Shown here: piece after piece, positions 51,027-56,962 of the stretch
Layout of the letters: every line of letters begins with the position of its first letter
How positions within the stretch are numbered: position 1 is the stretch's first letter
NCBI GenBank assembly: GCA_018816555.1
Contig: JAHIVT010000019.1
Coordinates: 1-56,962, forward strand
Source of the DNA: Pseudomonadota bacterium
GTDB taxonomy: Bacteria > Desulfobacterota > Desulfobulbia > Desulfobulbales > SURF-16
DNA length: 56,962 bases
Direction: 5' to 3'
Notes under the pieces: generated by a model
Databases searched by the model: none
Seen by the model: only the letters and a program-made list of their open reading frames with translations
What the model was told of the DNA's origin: nothing
Position numbers and translations under genes: made by a program

Positions 51027-51096
51027 CAGGTTGCTTGGGCCTTTAGGTTTGCAGTCTTGCAGTTCAGGTTGTTTAGGCCTTTAGGTTTGTAGTCTT
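51027..51096. repeat. Two 32-bp direct repeats
   Basis: CAGGTTGCTTGGGCCTTTAG continues TTTGCAGTCTT (51027-51058) and recurs with four differences at 51065-51096, a 38-bp period. It lies between the hybrid kinase and the CheB-CheR fusion. With only two units it is not a CRISPR array. Confidence 0.75.
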
Positions 51097-51154
51097 TTAG
51101 CAAAAAACCTAAACCCCTTCAGACTATCGACCTTTTTAGTTGCCGGAGTTGAAC

Positions 51155-53860
51155 ATGCCCCCCAGAAAAGAGAAAAAATCCACGATCCACACCCCCGGGG
51201 CGACTGCCGGGACAAAAAAGGCCGTACCCCCCCAAAATAAAACCAAGGCCAAGGCCTTGCCGGCTTCCGGCGAAGACGCCTTCCGGCCCAGGGGAACACT
51301 GCCGATTGTCGGAATAGGCGCCTCGGCCGGCGGCCTGGAGGCCTTTGAAGCATTTTTTACCGCCATGCCGGCTGACGCAGGCCTTGCCTTTATTGTGGTG
51401 CCTCATCTCGATCCAACCCATGGCAGCATCATGCCCGAACTGATCCAGAAGCGCACGGCGATGCCGGTCCTGCAGATCAAGGACGGGATGCGGGTGGAGC
51501 CGGACACCGTGTATGTCGTGCCGCCCAACCAGAACCTCTCCATCCTGAACGGCACCCTGCAGCTCATGGAACTGAGCCGGCCCCGCGGCGTCAATCTGCC
51601 GATTGACAGCTTTCTCCGGGCACTGGCCCGGGACCAGGGGGAAAATGCGGTGGGCATCATTCTCTCAGGCACCGGCAGCGACGGCACCCTGGGAGTAAAA
51701 GCGATCAAGGGCGAGGCCGGCATGGTGATGGTGCAGGATGAAGAGTCCGCCAAATATGACGGCATGCCGCGAAGCGCCATTGCCACGGGGCTTGCCGACT
51801 ATGTCCTGCCGCCCGGCGAAATGCCGGGGCAACTGATCAAATACCTGCGACATGCGGTCCATGAAAACACGGCAACGGTTCTGGCCGATGACGGGAGGAT
51901 GCCCGACACCCTGCAGAAAATCTGTATCCTCCTGCGCACCCGCACCGGACACGATTTTTCCCTTTACAAAAAAAACACGATCCAGCGGCGCCTGGAAAGG
52001 AGGATGCACGTCCACCAGATCGACGTGGTCAAGGACTACGTTACCTATCTCCAGAAAAGCGAGGTTGAAGCTGATATCCTGTTCAAGGAACTGTTGATCG
52101 GGGTGACCAATTTTTTTCGGGACGCTCAAGCCTTTGAGGCGCTCCGGGGAAAAATCCTGCCCGAACTGCTCAAGGAGAAACGGGACGGCGATACACTGCG
52201 AGTCTGGGTTGCCGGCTGCAGCAGCGGCGAGGAGGCCTATTCCGTTGCCATCCTCCTGCAGGAGGTCATGGAGGATCAGGGGCGCCGCTTCAACGTCCAG
52301 ATATTCGGCACCGATATTGACGAGGACGCCGTGGCTGCGGCCCGGGCCGGGATTTATCCGGCCAGCATCATTGGTGACGTGAGCGCTGCACGCCTGAAGC
52401 GCTGGTTCGTCAAGGAGGATAAGCAGTACCGGATTAAAAAATCGATCCGGGAGATGCTGGTCTTTGCCGAGCAGAGTATTATCAAGGACCCGCCGTTTAC
52501 CAAACTGGATCTGATCTGCTGCCGCAATCTGCTCATTTACCTCGGCCCGGAATTACAGAAGAGGCTCATACCCCTTTTCCACTACAGTCTGAAACCGGAT
52601 GGTATTCTTTTTCTCGGTTCCTCGGAAGCCATTGGGCAGGCCCTGGACCTCTTCGCCATGGTGGACAAGAAATGGAAAATATACAGACGCAAGCCGTTAT
52701 CCGCGGCCTCCGCCCGGCGGGGGTTGGAACTTCCGGTGGCTCCCGTCATCAGGGAGAGTGCTCAACCACAACTTCCGGAACCCATCAGAAAGGCCGAAGA
52801 GCTGAGCGCCTTCCAGCTGGTCGAAACCATTCTGCAGCAGGTCAACGCCCCTCCCTGCGTCATTATCGACGAGGCGAGCAACATCATCTATGTCCATGGA
52901 CGCACCGGCAGGTATCTGGAACCGGCCATCGGCAAAGTCAGCGTTAATATCCTGGATATGGCGCTTCCCGGTTTGCAAATGGATCTGGCGGCCGCAATCC
53001 GCGGGGTCGCGGCCAACCAGCATGAATGTATCCGTCAAGGAGTATCCATTGAGCATGACGGAGGTCATCTGTCCATTGATCTGATCGTGAAGCCGGTTCT
53101 GGAACACAGAGCCTTGCGCGGCCTGATGATGGTTATTTTTAAGGAGCCCCCCCCTCCCACGAAAAAAAAGGGCGCCTTGCAACAGTCAGGGATAGGCACA
53201 AAAAACCCTTCTGTCGAGACGCTCGAACAGGAGTTGCGGTACACCAAGGAAAATCTGCAAACCACCATCGAAGAGCTGGAGACCGCCAATGAAGAGCTTA
53301 AATCCACCAATGAAGAGTTGCAGTCAACCAATGAGGAGTTGCAGAGCACCAATGAAGAGCTGGAAACCTCCAAGGAGGAACTCCAATCCCTGAACGAGGA
53401 AGCCGCCACGGTCAACGCTGAACTGCAGAGCCGCATCGACGAGCTGTCTATAACCAATGATGACATGAAAAACCTGCTCGACAGCACCCAGATTGCCACT
53501 ATTTTCCTTGATTTCGATCTGTGCGTGAGAAGGTTCACCCCGAAAGCCGTTGACATCATCCCCTTGTCCGGCATCGACGCCGGCCGCCCCATCAGGCATT
53601 TTGCGACTGCTTTGATCGACACCGACCTGGCGGGGGATGCCCACGAAATTCTCCAGAATTTGGGTATGAAGGAAAAGGAGGTGCGGAGTAAGGGCGGCGC
53701 CGTTTACCGCATGCGGATCCGGCCCTATCGCACGGTGAACAATGTGATTGACGGGGTGGTGATCACCTTCGAGGATATTACCGCACTCAAAGAGGCCCAG
53801 GCAGCGCTTAACACATTGAATGCGGAACTTGAACAACGGGACCGGCAACGTATCTCATAA
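51155..53860 (+). CDS. CheB-CheR-PAS fusion protein
   Basis: 901 residues from the ATG at 51155, which has GGAG 7 bases upstream; an in-frame TTG at 51140 is less likely. After a Lys/Pro-rich N-terminus comes CheB methylesterase: GIGASAGGLEAF (Ser), VVPHLDPTHGS (His), SGTGSDGTLGVKAI (Asp). CheR methyltransferase follows with GVTNFFRDAQAFE, VWVAGCSSGEEAYS, FGTDIDEDAVAAAR and CCRNLLIYL. Next is a PAS-like segment, a long coiled coil of E-E-L-x-S-T-N repeats, and a last PAS. No kinase or receiver domain follows, unlike many CheBR-PAS-HK proteins. It may couple receptor methylation to a PAS input. Confidence 0.92.
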   Translation: MPPRKEKKSTIHTPGATAGTKKAVPPQNKTKAKALPASGEDAFRPRGTLPIVGIGASAGGLEAFEAFFTAMPADAGLAFIVVPHLDPTHGSIMPELIQKRTAMPVLQIKDGMRVEPDTVYVVPPNQNLSILNGTLQLMELSRPRGVNLPIDSFLRALARDQGENAVGIILSGTGSDGTLGVKAIKGEAGMVMVQDEESAKYDGMPRSAIATGLADYVLPPGEMPGQLIKYLRHAVHENTATVLADDGRMPDTLQKICILLRTRTGHDFSLYKKNTIQRRLERRMHVHQIDVVKDYVTYLQKSEVEADILFKELLIGVTNFFRDAQAFEALRGKILPELLKEKRDGDTLRVWVAGCSSGEEAYSVAILLQEVMEDQGRRFNVQIFGTDIDEDAVAAARAGIYPASIIGDVSAARLKRWFVKEDKQYRIKKSIREMLVFAEQSIIKDPPFTKLDLICCRNLLIYLGPELQKRLIPLFHYSLKPDGILFLGSSEAIGQALDLFAMVDKKWKIYRRKPLSAASARRGLELPVAPVIRESAQPQLPEPIRKAEELSAFQLVETILQQVNAPPCVIIDEASNIIYVHGRTGRYLEPAIGKVSVNILDMALPGLQMDLAAAIRGVAANQHECIRQGVSIEHDGGHLSIDLIVKPVLEHRALRGLMMVIFKEPPPPTKKKGALQQSGIGTKNPSVETLEQELRYTKENLQTTIEELETANEELKSTNEELQSTNEELQSTNEELETSKEELQSLNEEAATVNAELQSRIDELSITNDDMKNLLDSTQIATIFLDFDLCVRRFTPKAVDIIPLSGIDAGRPIRHFATALIDTDLAGDAHEILQNLGMKEKEVRSKGGAVYRMRIRPYRTVNNVIDGVVITFEDITALKEAQAALNTLNAELEQRDRQRIS

Positions 53861-53937
53861 GCGCGGGATATATTGAACGCGACCTGTTGAATTACGATAA
53901 CTTTCTGAAATTAAATAATATTTTTAAGCTACCCGCA

Positions 53938-54046
53938 GCTTGTTTCCCGAGAATTTAGAATACAGAAGTCAGGAGCCGGAATAAAACCTGATAAAATAAC
54001 TATTCCCAATTCCAGCTCCTGACTCCTGAATGCCAATTTCCAGCTG
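53938..54046. repeat. Dispersed inverted repeat, family B copy 3
   Basis: ACAGAAGTCAGGAGCCGGAA and CCAGCTCCTGACTCCTGAAT flank an AT-rich loop beginning TAAAACCTGATAAAATAA. The left flank GCTTGTTTCCCGAGAAT matches the flank of copy 2. It sits between the CheB-CheR gene and activator site 2 and may insulate the two. Confidence 0.8.
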
Positions 54047-54063
54047 AACTCCCTCTCCATTCC

Positions 54064-54097
54064 CCTCAGCAATATGTGGATCCACCACATATTGAGG
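54064..54097. promoter_or_regulatory. 34-bp palindromic upstream activator site, copy 2
   Basis: This is the most symmetrical of the three copies: CCTCA, then AATATGTGG, a GATCC-centred core, and CCACATATTGAGG. Its right end is 99 bases before the -24 GG of promoter 2. Confidence 0.7.
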
Positions 54098-54196
54098 CCG
54101 GATAACTGCTGTCAGCTTTTTCCCCTGTTCTCGCTGTTTCGCTTAATCCATTGTTAATAAATGATTTATTTTAATCTTCGTCAGCATTTGCCTGGG

Positions 54197-54210
54197 GGCA
54201 TGCCTCTTGC
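54197..54210 (+). promoter_or_regulatory. Sigma-54 promoter 2 (BON/DUF3309/SpoIIAA-like/CsbD genes)
   Basis: GGCATGCCTCTTGC: GG at 54197-54198, GC at 54209-54210, exact N10 spacing. The predicted start is near 54222, leaving a leader of about 277 bases before the BON gene. Confidence 0.82.
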
Positions 54211-54421
54211 TCATGAGCTTATGCATGAGTCTGGTCAGCATGCCCTCACATGAGGGTGTCTGCTGAGAAACGTGAAGACTTGTCCCAGATGATCGCCTCG
54301 ATGCGCAACTCCATTCGGCAAAAGAAAATTGCAGGAGAAAAAAATGCGGAAAAGTTGTCTGCCTCCCCTCCGGAAATGCCAACCGCGTCACATGTACCGA
54401 CGGAGGTTTCGTCGGGAGGAA

Positions 54422-54446
54422 GCCTCTCCCCTGCAAAGGGGGAGGC
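54422..54446. other. GC-rich hairpin in the leader of the BON gene
   Basis: GCCTCTCCCC (54422-54431) pairs with GGGGGAGGC (54438-54446) around a TGCAAA loop, 52 bases before the BON ATG. No T run follows, so it is not a standard terminator; an RNA stability or translation element is possible. Confidence 0.55.
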
Positions 54447-54498
54447 TGGCGGCAACGGTGGGGGAAAAAATAACAAAATATGCAAGGAGAAATCATTT

Positions 54499-55302
54499 AT
54501 GAAAACACTGTATCATTTGGCTTTGATGGTAGTTGCCATTGCTCTGCTGGTAGCCGGCGGACCTGTTCTCGCGTCTGCGACCGGAACGGATGAGGGGATC
54601 GAATCAGCGGCCAGGAATTCGTATGTTTTCAAGACATACCTCAAGGACGATGCCATTCAAATCGTGTCCAGGGATGGTGTCGTCACCTTGACAGGGACAG
54701 TCGCCGAAGAGCCCCATAAATCTCTGGCCCAGGAGACCGTGGCAAACCTGCCCGGAGTCAAAAGCGTGGAAAACCGGCTGGAAATCAAAGGTGAACCCGT
54801 TGCCGAGAATTTAGATACGTGGATCAGCATGAAAGTGAAAACCTCGCTGTTGTTTCATCGTAACCTGAGCACCAGCAAGACTGACGTTCAAGTCAAGGAT
54901 GGGGTTGTCACCTTGCGGGGTGAAGCCGCCAGTCCGGCTCAAATGGACCTGACGACTCAATACGTCAAGGATGTCGAAGGCGTTAAAGACGTACAAAATG
55001 AGATGACCGTATCACAGACACCCGGCAATCCGGACGAAAAAACCATGGGTGAAAAAATGGGTGACGTGGTCGAATCAATTGATGACGCATCCATCACCGC
55101 CCTGGTCAAGATGACGTTACTCTATCATCGCTCTACCAGCGCACTCCACACCAATGTTGAAACGAACAATGGCATGGTAACCTTGGAAGGCAAGGCAAAA
55201 AACGCGGCCGAAAAGGATTTAGTCACCAAATACGTGCAGGATGTTTACGGCGTGAAAGGCGTGGCCAACAACATATCAATCGAAGAGTCCAAGGCCAATT
55301 AG
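54499..55302 (+). CDS. Periplasmic triple-BON-domain protein
   Basis: 267 residues from the ATG at 54499, with AGGAGA upstream and a signal peptide (LALMVVAIALLVAGGPVLAS). Three BON domains follow at about 33-97, 107-175 and 197-263, each with the V-x-x-x-G-V-V-T-L-x-G core (SRDGVVTLTGTV, VKDGVVTLRGEA, TNNGMVTLEGKA) and a V-x-G-V-K-x-V ending. BON proteins such as OsmY bind phospholipid or outer-membrane proteins under osmotic stress. It is the first gene after sigma-54 promoter 2. Confidence 0.9.
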   Translation: MKTLYHLALMVVAIALLVAGGPVLASATGTDEGIESAARNSYVFKTYLKDDAIQIVSRDGVVTLTGTVAEEPHKSLAQETVANLPGVKSVENRLEIKGEPVAENLDTWISMKVKTSLLFHRNLSTSKTDVQVKDGVVTLRGEAASPAQMDLTTQYVKDVEGVKDVQNEMTVSQTPGNPDEKTMGEKMGDVVESIDDASITALVKMTLLYHRSTSALHTNVETNNGMVTLEGKAKNAAEKDLVTKYVQDVYGVKGVANNISIEESKAN

Positions 55303-55304
55303 GA

Positions 55305-55370
55305 GCCGTTACGAAAGAGCGCTGCTTTCTCAGCTAAGCAGTCAGCTGAGGACATTATTTTGTAACGCGG
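55305..55370. repeat. Hairpin repeat, family E copy 2
   Basis: CCGTTACGAAA near 55306 and TTTTGTAACGCGG (55358-55370) are inverted, with a second nested pair TCAGCT/AGCTGA inside. The ends match the inner part of the repeat at 46990-47032 (GCCGT-ACGAAA and TTATTT-GTAACG). Both copies lie downstream of a sigma-54-driven small gene. Confidence 0.6.
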
Positions 55371-55457
55371 CTTAGGCTGGAGGACCGTTTCCCCGGCTCC
55401 GTCGCGTGACTGAACCCGAGCCGGCAGGGAGCCAGTGCAATACAAAGGAGGAACGTT

Positions 55458-55607
55458 ATGATCGGAAGGATTTTGATCATTGTCGTGATTCTGATGCTGG
55501 TGGGTACGTTACCCGCCTGGCCTCACAGCCGAGGGTGGTCTTACTACCCGAGCGGCGGCTTGATCCTGCTGACCCTGATCATACTGCTGCTGTTAGGCCC
55601 GATATAA
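55458..55607 (+). CDS. DUF3309 small membrane protein
   Basis: 49 residues with a strong AAGGAGG site. It begins MIGRILIIVVILMLVGTLPA, continues WPHSRGWSYYPSGG and ends in a second hydrophobic segment, the exact layout of DUF3309 (two short helices around LPxWPHSRxWGYxPSGG). The function is unknown. These proteins are often found beside CsbD, BON and other stress genes, as here. It is probably on the transcript from sigma-54 promoter 2. Confidence 0.88.
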   Translation: MIGRILIIVVILMLVGTLPAWPHSRGWSYYPSGGLILLTLIILLLLGPI

Positions 55608-55646
55608 TTGAGGCCGAGCAGGGTCACTCTGAACGAGGAAAATTCC

Positions 55647-56027
55647 ATGACCTTTACCTGCTCCATTGACCACGATCAAGGCTACATGGTGGCGATCGCC
55701 TCTGGTCAAATCGGGTGGGAGGAAGTCCGGGCTCATCTACTCGCCGAGCGCCTTGCCGGCGGCCTGAGTTACCGCGAGTTAATCGACGCTCGCACCGCGA
55801 CGCCGACCTGGTCTTCAGCCCAGGCCCGCGAAATCATTTCGCTGCTCACCAACTTCGGCCGCAGATCCGTGCTCGGCCCTACGGCGGTGGTGGTCGCCAG
55901 TGAATTTGGCTTTGGGATGATACGCATGCTTGAGATTCTGCTTGAGGAGGTGTGCCTCGTCAAGCCGTTTCACGACTATGACGCTGCCGAGCAATGGCTC
56001 CGGGACCTGCGGGAGACCGGCAGCTGA
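55647..56027 (+). CDS. SpoIIAA/STAS-fold-like protein
   Basis: 126 residues from the ATG at 55647, with GAGGA upstream; a frame to 55608 adds 13 residues. A small alpha/beta domain: strand YMVAIASGQIGWEEVRAHLL, central YRELIDARTATPTWSS, then SVLGPTAVVVASEFGFGMIR and VKPFHDYDAAEQWLRDL. The order of strands and helices is that of SpoIIAA-like (STAS/SEC14) proteins common in proteobacterial stress clusters. No obvious phosphorylatable Ser motif. The partner is unknown. Confidence 0.6.
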   Translation: MTFTCSIDHDQGYMVAIASGQIGWEEVRAHLLAERLAGGLSYRELIDARTATPTWSSAQAREIISLLTNFGRRSVLGPTAVVVASEFGFGMIRMLEILLEEVCLVKPFHDYDAAEQWLRDLRETGS

Positions 56028-56145
56028 CAAGTAAACAGAAAAGTATCTCATCTCCTTCAATCCACAGCTGGAAAGGAGAAATATTACGGCGTTGATGCAA
56101 TGAGTGATTGACGCTGGTCAACCAAGAGTAGACAAGGATAATAAC

Positions 56146-56325
56146 ATGAAATCAAGCACAAAAGACAAAACAGAAGGCAAGATGCATCAGGTGAAAGGCA
56201 AGATTAAAGAGATTGTCGGGAAAATAGCCAAGAAGCGTGATCTGGAAGCCGAGGGCAAAGTTGAAAATTTAGAGGGAAAAGTCCAGGAAAAGATCGGCCA
56301 GATTGAAGAAGTTGTGGAACAATAG
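56146..56325 (+). CDS. CsbD family stress protein
   Basis: 59 residues from the ATG at 56146, with AAGGA upstream. The peptide is almost all charged helix: KDKTEGKMHQVKGKIKEIVG then KIAKKRDLEAEGKVENLEGK and VQEKIGQIEEV, the K-G-x-x-K-E-x-x-G-K pattern of CsbD. CsbD is a general stress protein (sigma-B regulon in Bacillus) of unknown action. It is the last gene of the second sigma-54 group before activator site 3. Confidence 0.9.
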   Translation: MKSSTKDKTEGKMHQVKGKIKEIVGKIAKKRDLEAEGKVENLEGKVQEKIGQIEEVVEQ

Positions 56326-56411
56326 TATCCAGGCGCAGAGAAAATAGGATTTTGGGGTCGTTTGTGTTGAATCATCATGTCCGACCTCAGGACCAATTTC
56401 CATCTTTTTTT

Positions 56412-56445
56412 CCTCAACATTTTGAGGTGCCACCATATATGGAGG
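56412..56445. promoter_or_regulatory. 34-bp palindromic upstream activator site, copy 3
   Basis: CCTCAACATTTTGAGG, then GTGCCA-type spacer bases, then CCATATATGGAGG. It aligns base for base with copy 1 without gaps, and the next bases also match (TCAAGCAGATCCC versus CCAGGCAGCTCCC), so conservation extends past the palindrome. Confidence 0.7.
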
Positions 56446-56542
56446 TCAAGCAGATCCCGCCAGCCTTCTTTTTTGTTCCTTCCTCTGAGTAATCCACTGT
56501 TATTAAAGACTAATTTTGTCTCGGTGCATATTGCCGTCTGCA

Positions 56543-56556
56543 GGCATGTTTCTTGC
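56543..56556 (+). promoter_or_regulatory. Sigma-54 promoter 3
   Basis: GGCATGTTTCTTGC: GG at 56543-56544, GC at 56555-56556. It starts 97 bases after activator site 3. It reads through a phosphatase relic into the partial gene at 56778. Confidence 0.82.
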
Positions 56557-56567
56557 CATTACCTTTT

Positions 56568-56753
56568 AATGAGCTCAGAGTCCAGGGCTGGACAAAGGAC
56601 GAAGCCATCGCGGAAATGACCCAGGGCGGGTTCGGCTTCCATGAAGTGTGGCAGAACCTTGTTGAGTACCTGCGCGATCTCGACGTGGAAAAGCTGAAAC
56701 GACAGGCATTTCCTTCGCTCGTTCATCTTCCGCCCACTAACTTCAATCGTTAG
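56568..56753 (+). pseudogene. 3' remnant of a dual-specificity/tyrosine phosphatase-like gene
   Basis: The frame reads ELRVQGWTKDEAIAEMTQGG followed by FGFHEVWQNLVEYLRDLDVE, the usual C-terminal end of bacterial DSP-type phosphatases (x-x-x-Q-G-W-x-x-E-A-A-x-x-E-M-x-x-G-x-F-G-F-H). The catalytic C-x5-R loop and all upstream sequence are absent. The frame enters directly from the sigma-54 promoter, and its first possible start overlaps the -12 box. I read it as a truncated gene captured behind the promoter. Confidence 0.6.
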
Positions 56754-56777
56754 TTTTCTGTAAGGAGAAAAAATTAA

Positions 56778-56962
56778 ATGAAAATTTCAGACTGGCTGGA
56801 TGAAAAGGAAGCAGAGAGCGGGGATGTATCGCAAATCATATTGCCTACAGATATGTCTTATGATGAGGTCCCGGATGAAGCTATTTATTTCAAAGAGATT
56901 AATCCTTGCGGGTTTCTCTGTAACGAGAATCATCCCTTTTCCAAGGTCGAACGCTTTGGCCA
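56778..56962 (+). CDS. Hypothetical protein (partial, runs off the right edge)
   Basis: 61 complete codons are visible from the ATG at 56778, with TAAGGAG 10 bases upstream. The sequence is acidic: MKISDWLDEKEAESGDVSQI, then PTDMSYDEVPDEAIYFKEIN, then PCGFLCNENHPFSKVERFG. The C-G-x-x-C and H-P motifs suggest a possible metal or thiol site. I do not recognise the function. It is the likely true target of sigma-54 promoter 3. Confidence 0.65.
   Translation, partial: MKISDWLDEKEAESGDVSQIILPTDMSYDEVPDEAIYFKEINPCGFLCNENHPFSKVERFG

Larger units (their letters stand above)
53861..54498. other. 638-bp control region upstream of the BON gene
   Basis: It contains family B repeat copy 3, activator site copy 2, sigma-54 promoter 2 and a GC-rich hairpin, each listed separately. 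The BON reading frame stays open upstream to 54250 (83 extra codons), but without a ribosome site and with a signal peptide starting only at 54499, so I read 54222-54498 as a long 5' leader. Confidence 0.5.

Noticed and set aside
51027-51096. Possible CRISPR array
   Set aside because: There are only two imperfect units with a 6-base spacer and no cas gene nearby.
54213-54266. Short frame starting MSLCMSLVS as a leader peptide
   Set aside because: Its ATG precedes the predicted sigma-54 transcript start and it has no ribosome site.
54250-54498. 83-codon upstream extension of the BON protein, or a separate leader gene
   Set aside because: The frame is open, but there is no ribosome site, the signal peptide begins only at 54499, and part of the extension is encoded by a hairpin.
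56553-56567. TTG start for the phosphatase-like frame
   Set aside because: It overlaps the -12 box of the sigma-54 promoter and would lie before the predicted transcript start.

Overview
This looks like chromosomal DNA of a Gram-negative, probably anaerobic deltaproteobacterium (Desulfobacterota, plausibly Desulfobulbales). The evidence is the outer-membrane and LPS genes (waaF, gmhB, ydbH-ynbE-ydbL), the MEP-pathway gene dxr, DUF3786 and YkgJ Fe-S or cysteine-cluster proteins, a multiheme cytochrome fused to a 5'-nucleotidase-like domain, and heavy use of PAS sensors with sigma-54 control. The taxon is inferred from gene content only. No tRNA, rRNA, CRISPR array or intact transposase is visible.

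Layout. 1-9.7 kb: mostly the conserved translation and envelope block rpsB-tsf-pyrH-frr-uppS-cdsA-dxr-rseP-tsaB, all on the minus strand. 10-13.6 kb: heptose genes waaF-gmhB, an RcnB-like periplasmic protein, an MscS channel and an HU protein. 14.2-18.8 kb: a compact divergent cassette of a T4-endonuclease-V-like UV repair glycosylase, a TIGR01777 epimerase, a PPOX-family flavin protein, an FKBP-like/methyltransferase protein and a CarH-type B12-dependent MerR photoreceptor-repressor. Its central promoter region holds 11-bp tandem repeats that could be the CarH operator. 19-24 kb: relics and small genes, ftsB, DUF523 and the ydbH-ynbE-ydbL envelope bridge. 24.3-29.3 kb: secDF (fused), a ykgJ-family gene, purQ and tatC. 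29.4-31.9 kb: hydrolase, rsfS, thrC. 31.9-39.7 kb: a complete kdpABCDE potassium-uptake operon.

40-57 kb is accessory and regulatory. It holds a double-Cache chemoreceptor, the nucleotidase-cytochrome fusion, a PAS-PAS sigma-54 activator, an ABC exporter, a PAS hybrid histidine kinase, a CheB-CheR-PAS fusion, and a set of small envelope or stress proteins (triple-BON protein, DUF3309, SpoIIAA-like, CsbD). The main new observation is a repeated control module. Three sites (46602, 54064, 56412) carry a 34-bp palindromic element, each followed about 100 bp later by a textbook GG-N10-GC sigma-54 promoter. The first copy starts 12 bp after the stop of the sigma-54 activator gene and drives a tandem pair of nearly identical 21-residue hydrophobic peptides, too short for usual gene calling. 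The second drives the BON/DUF3309/SpoIIAA-like/CsbD set. The third drives a gene that runs off the window. I read this as a local sigma-54 envelope-stress regulon with its own activator.

The intergenic spaces also carry several families of dispersed inverted repeats: the CACAGAG family with three full copies and one half copy, an AGGAGTCAG family with three copies, a large palindrome between rpsB and tsf, and a 177-bp MITE-like element that now encodes the last 20 residues of the CarH-type protein.
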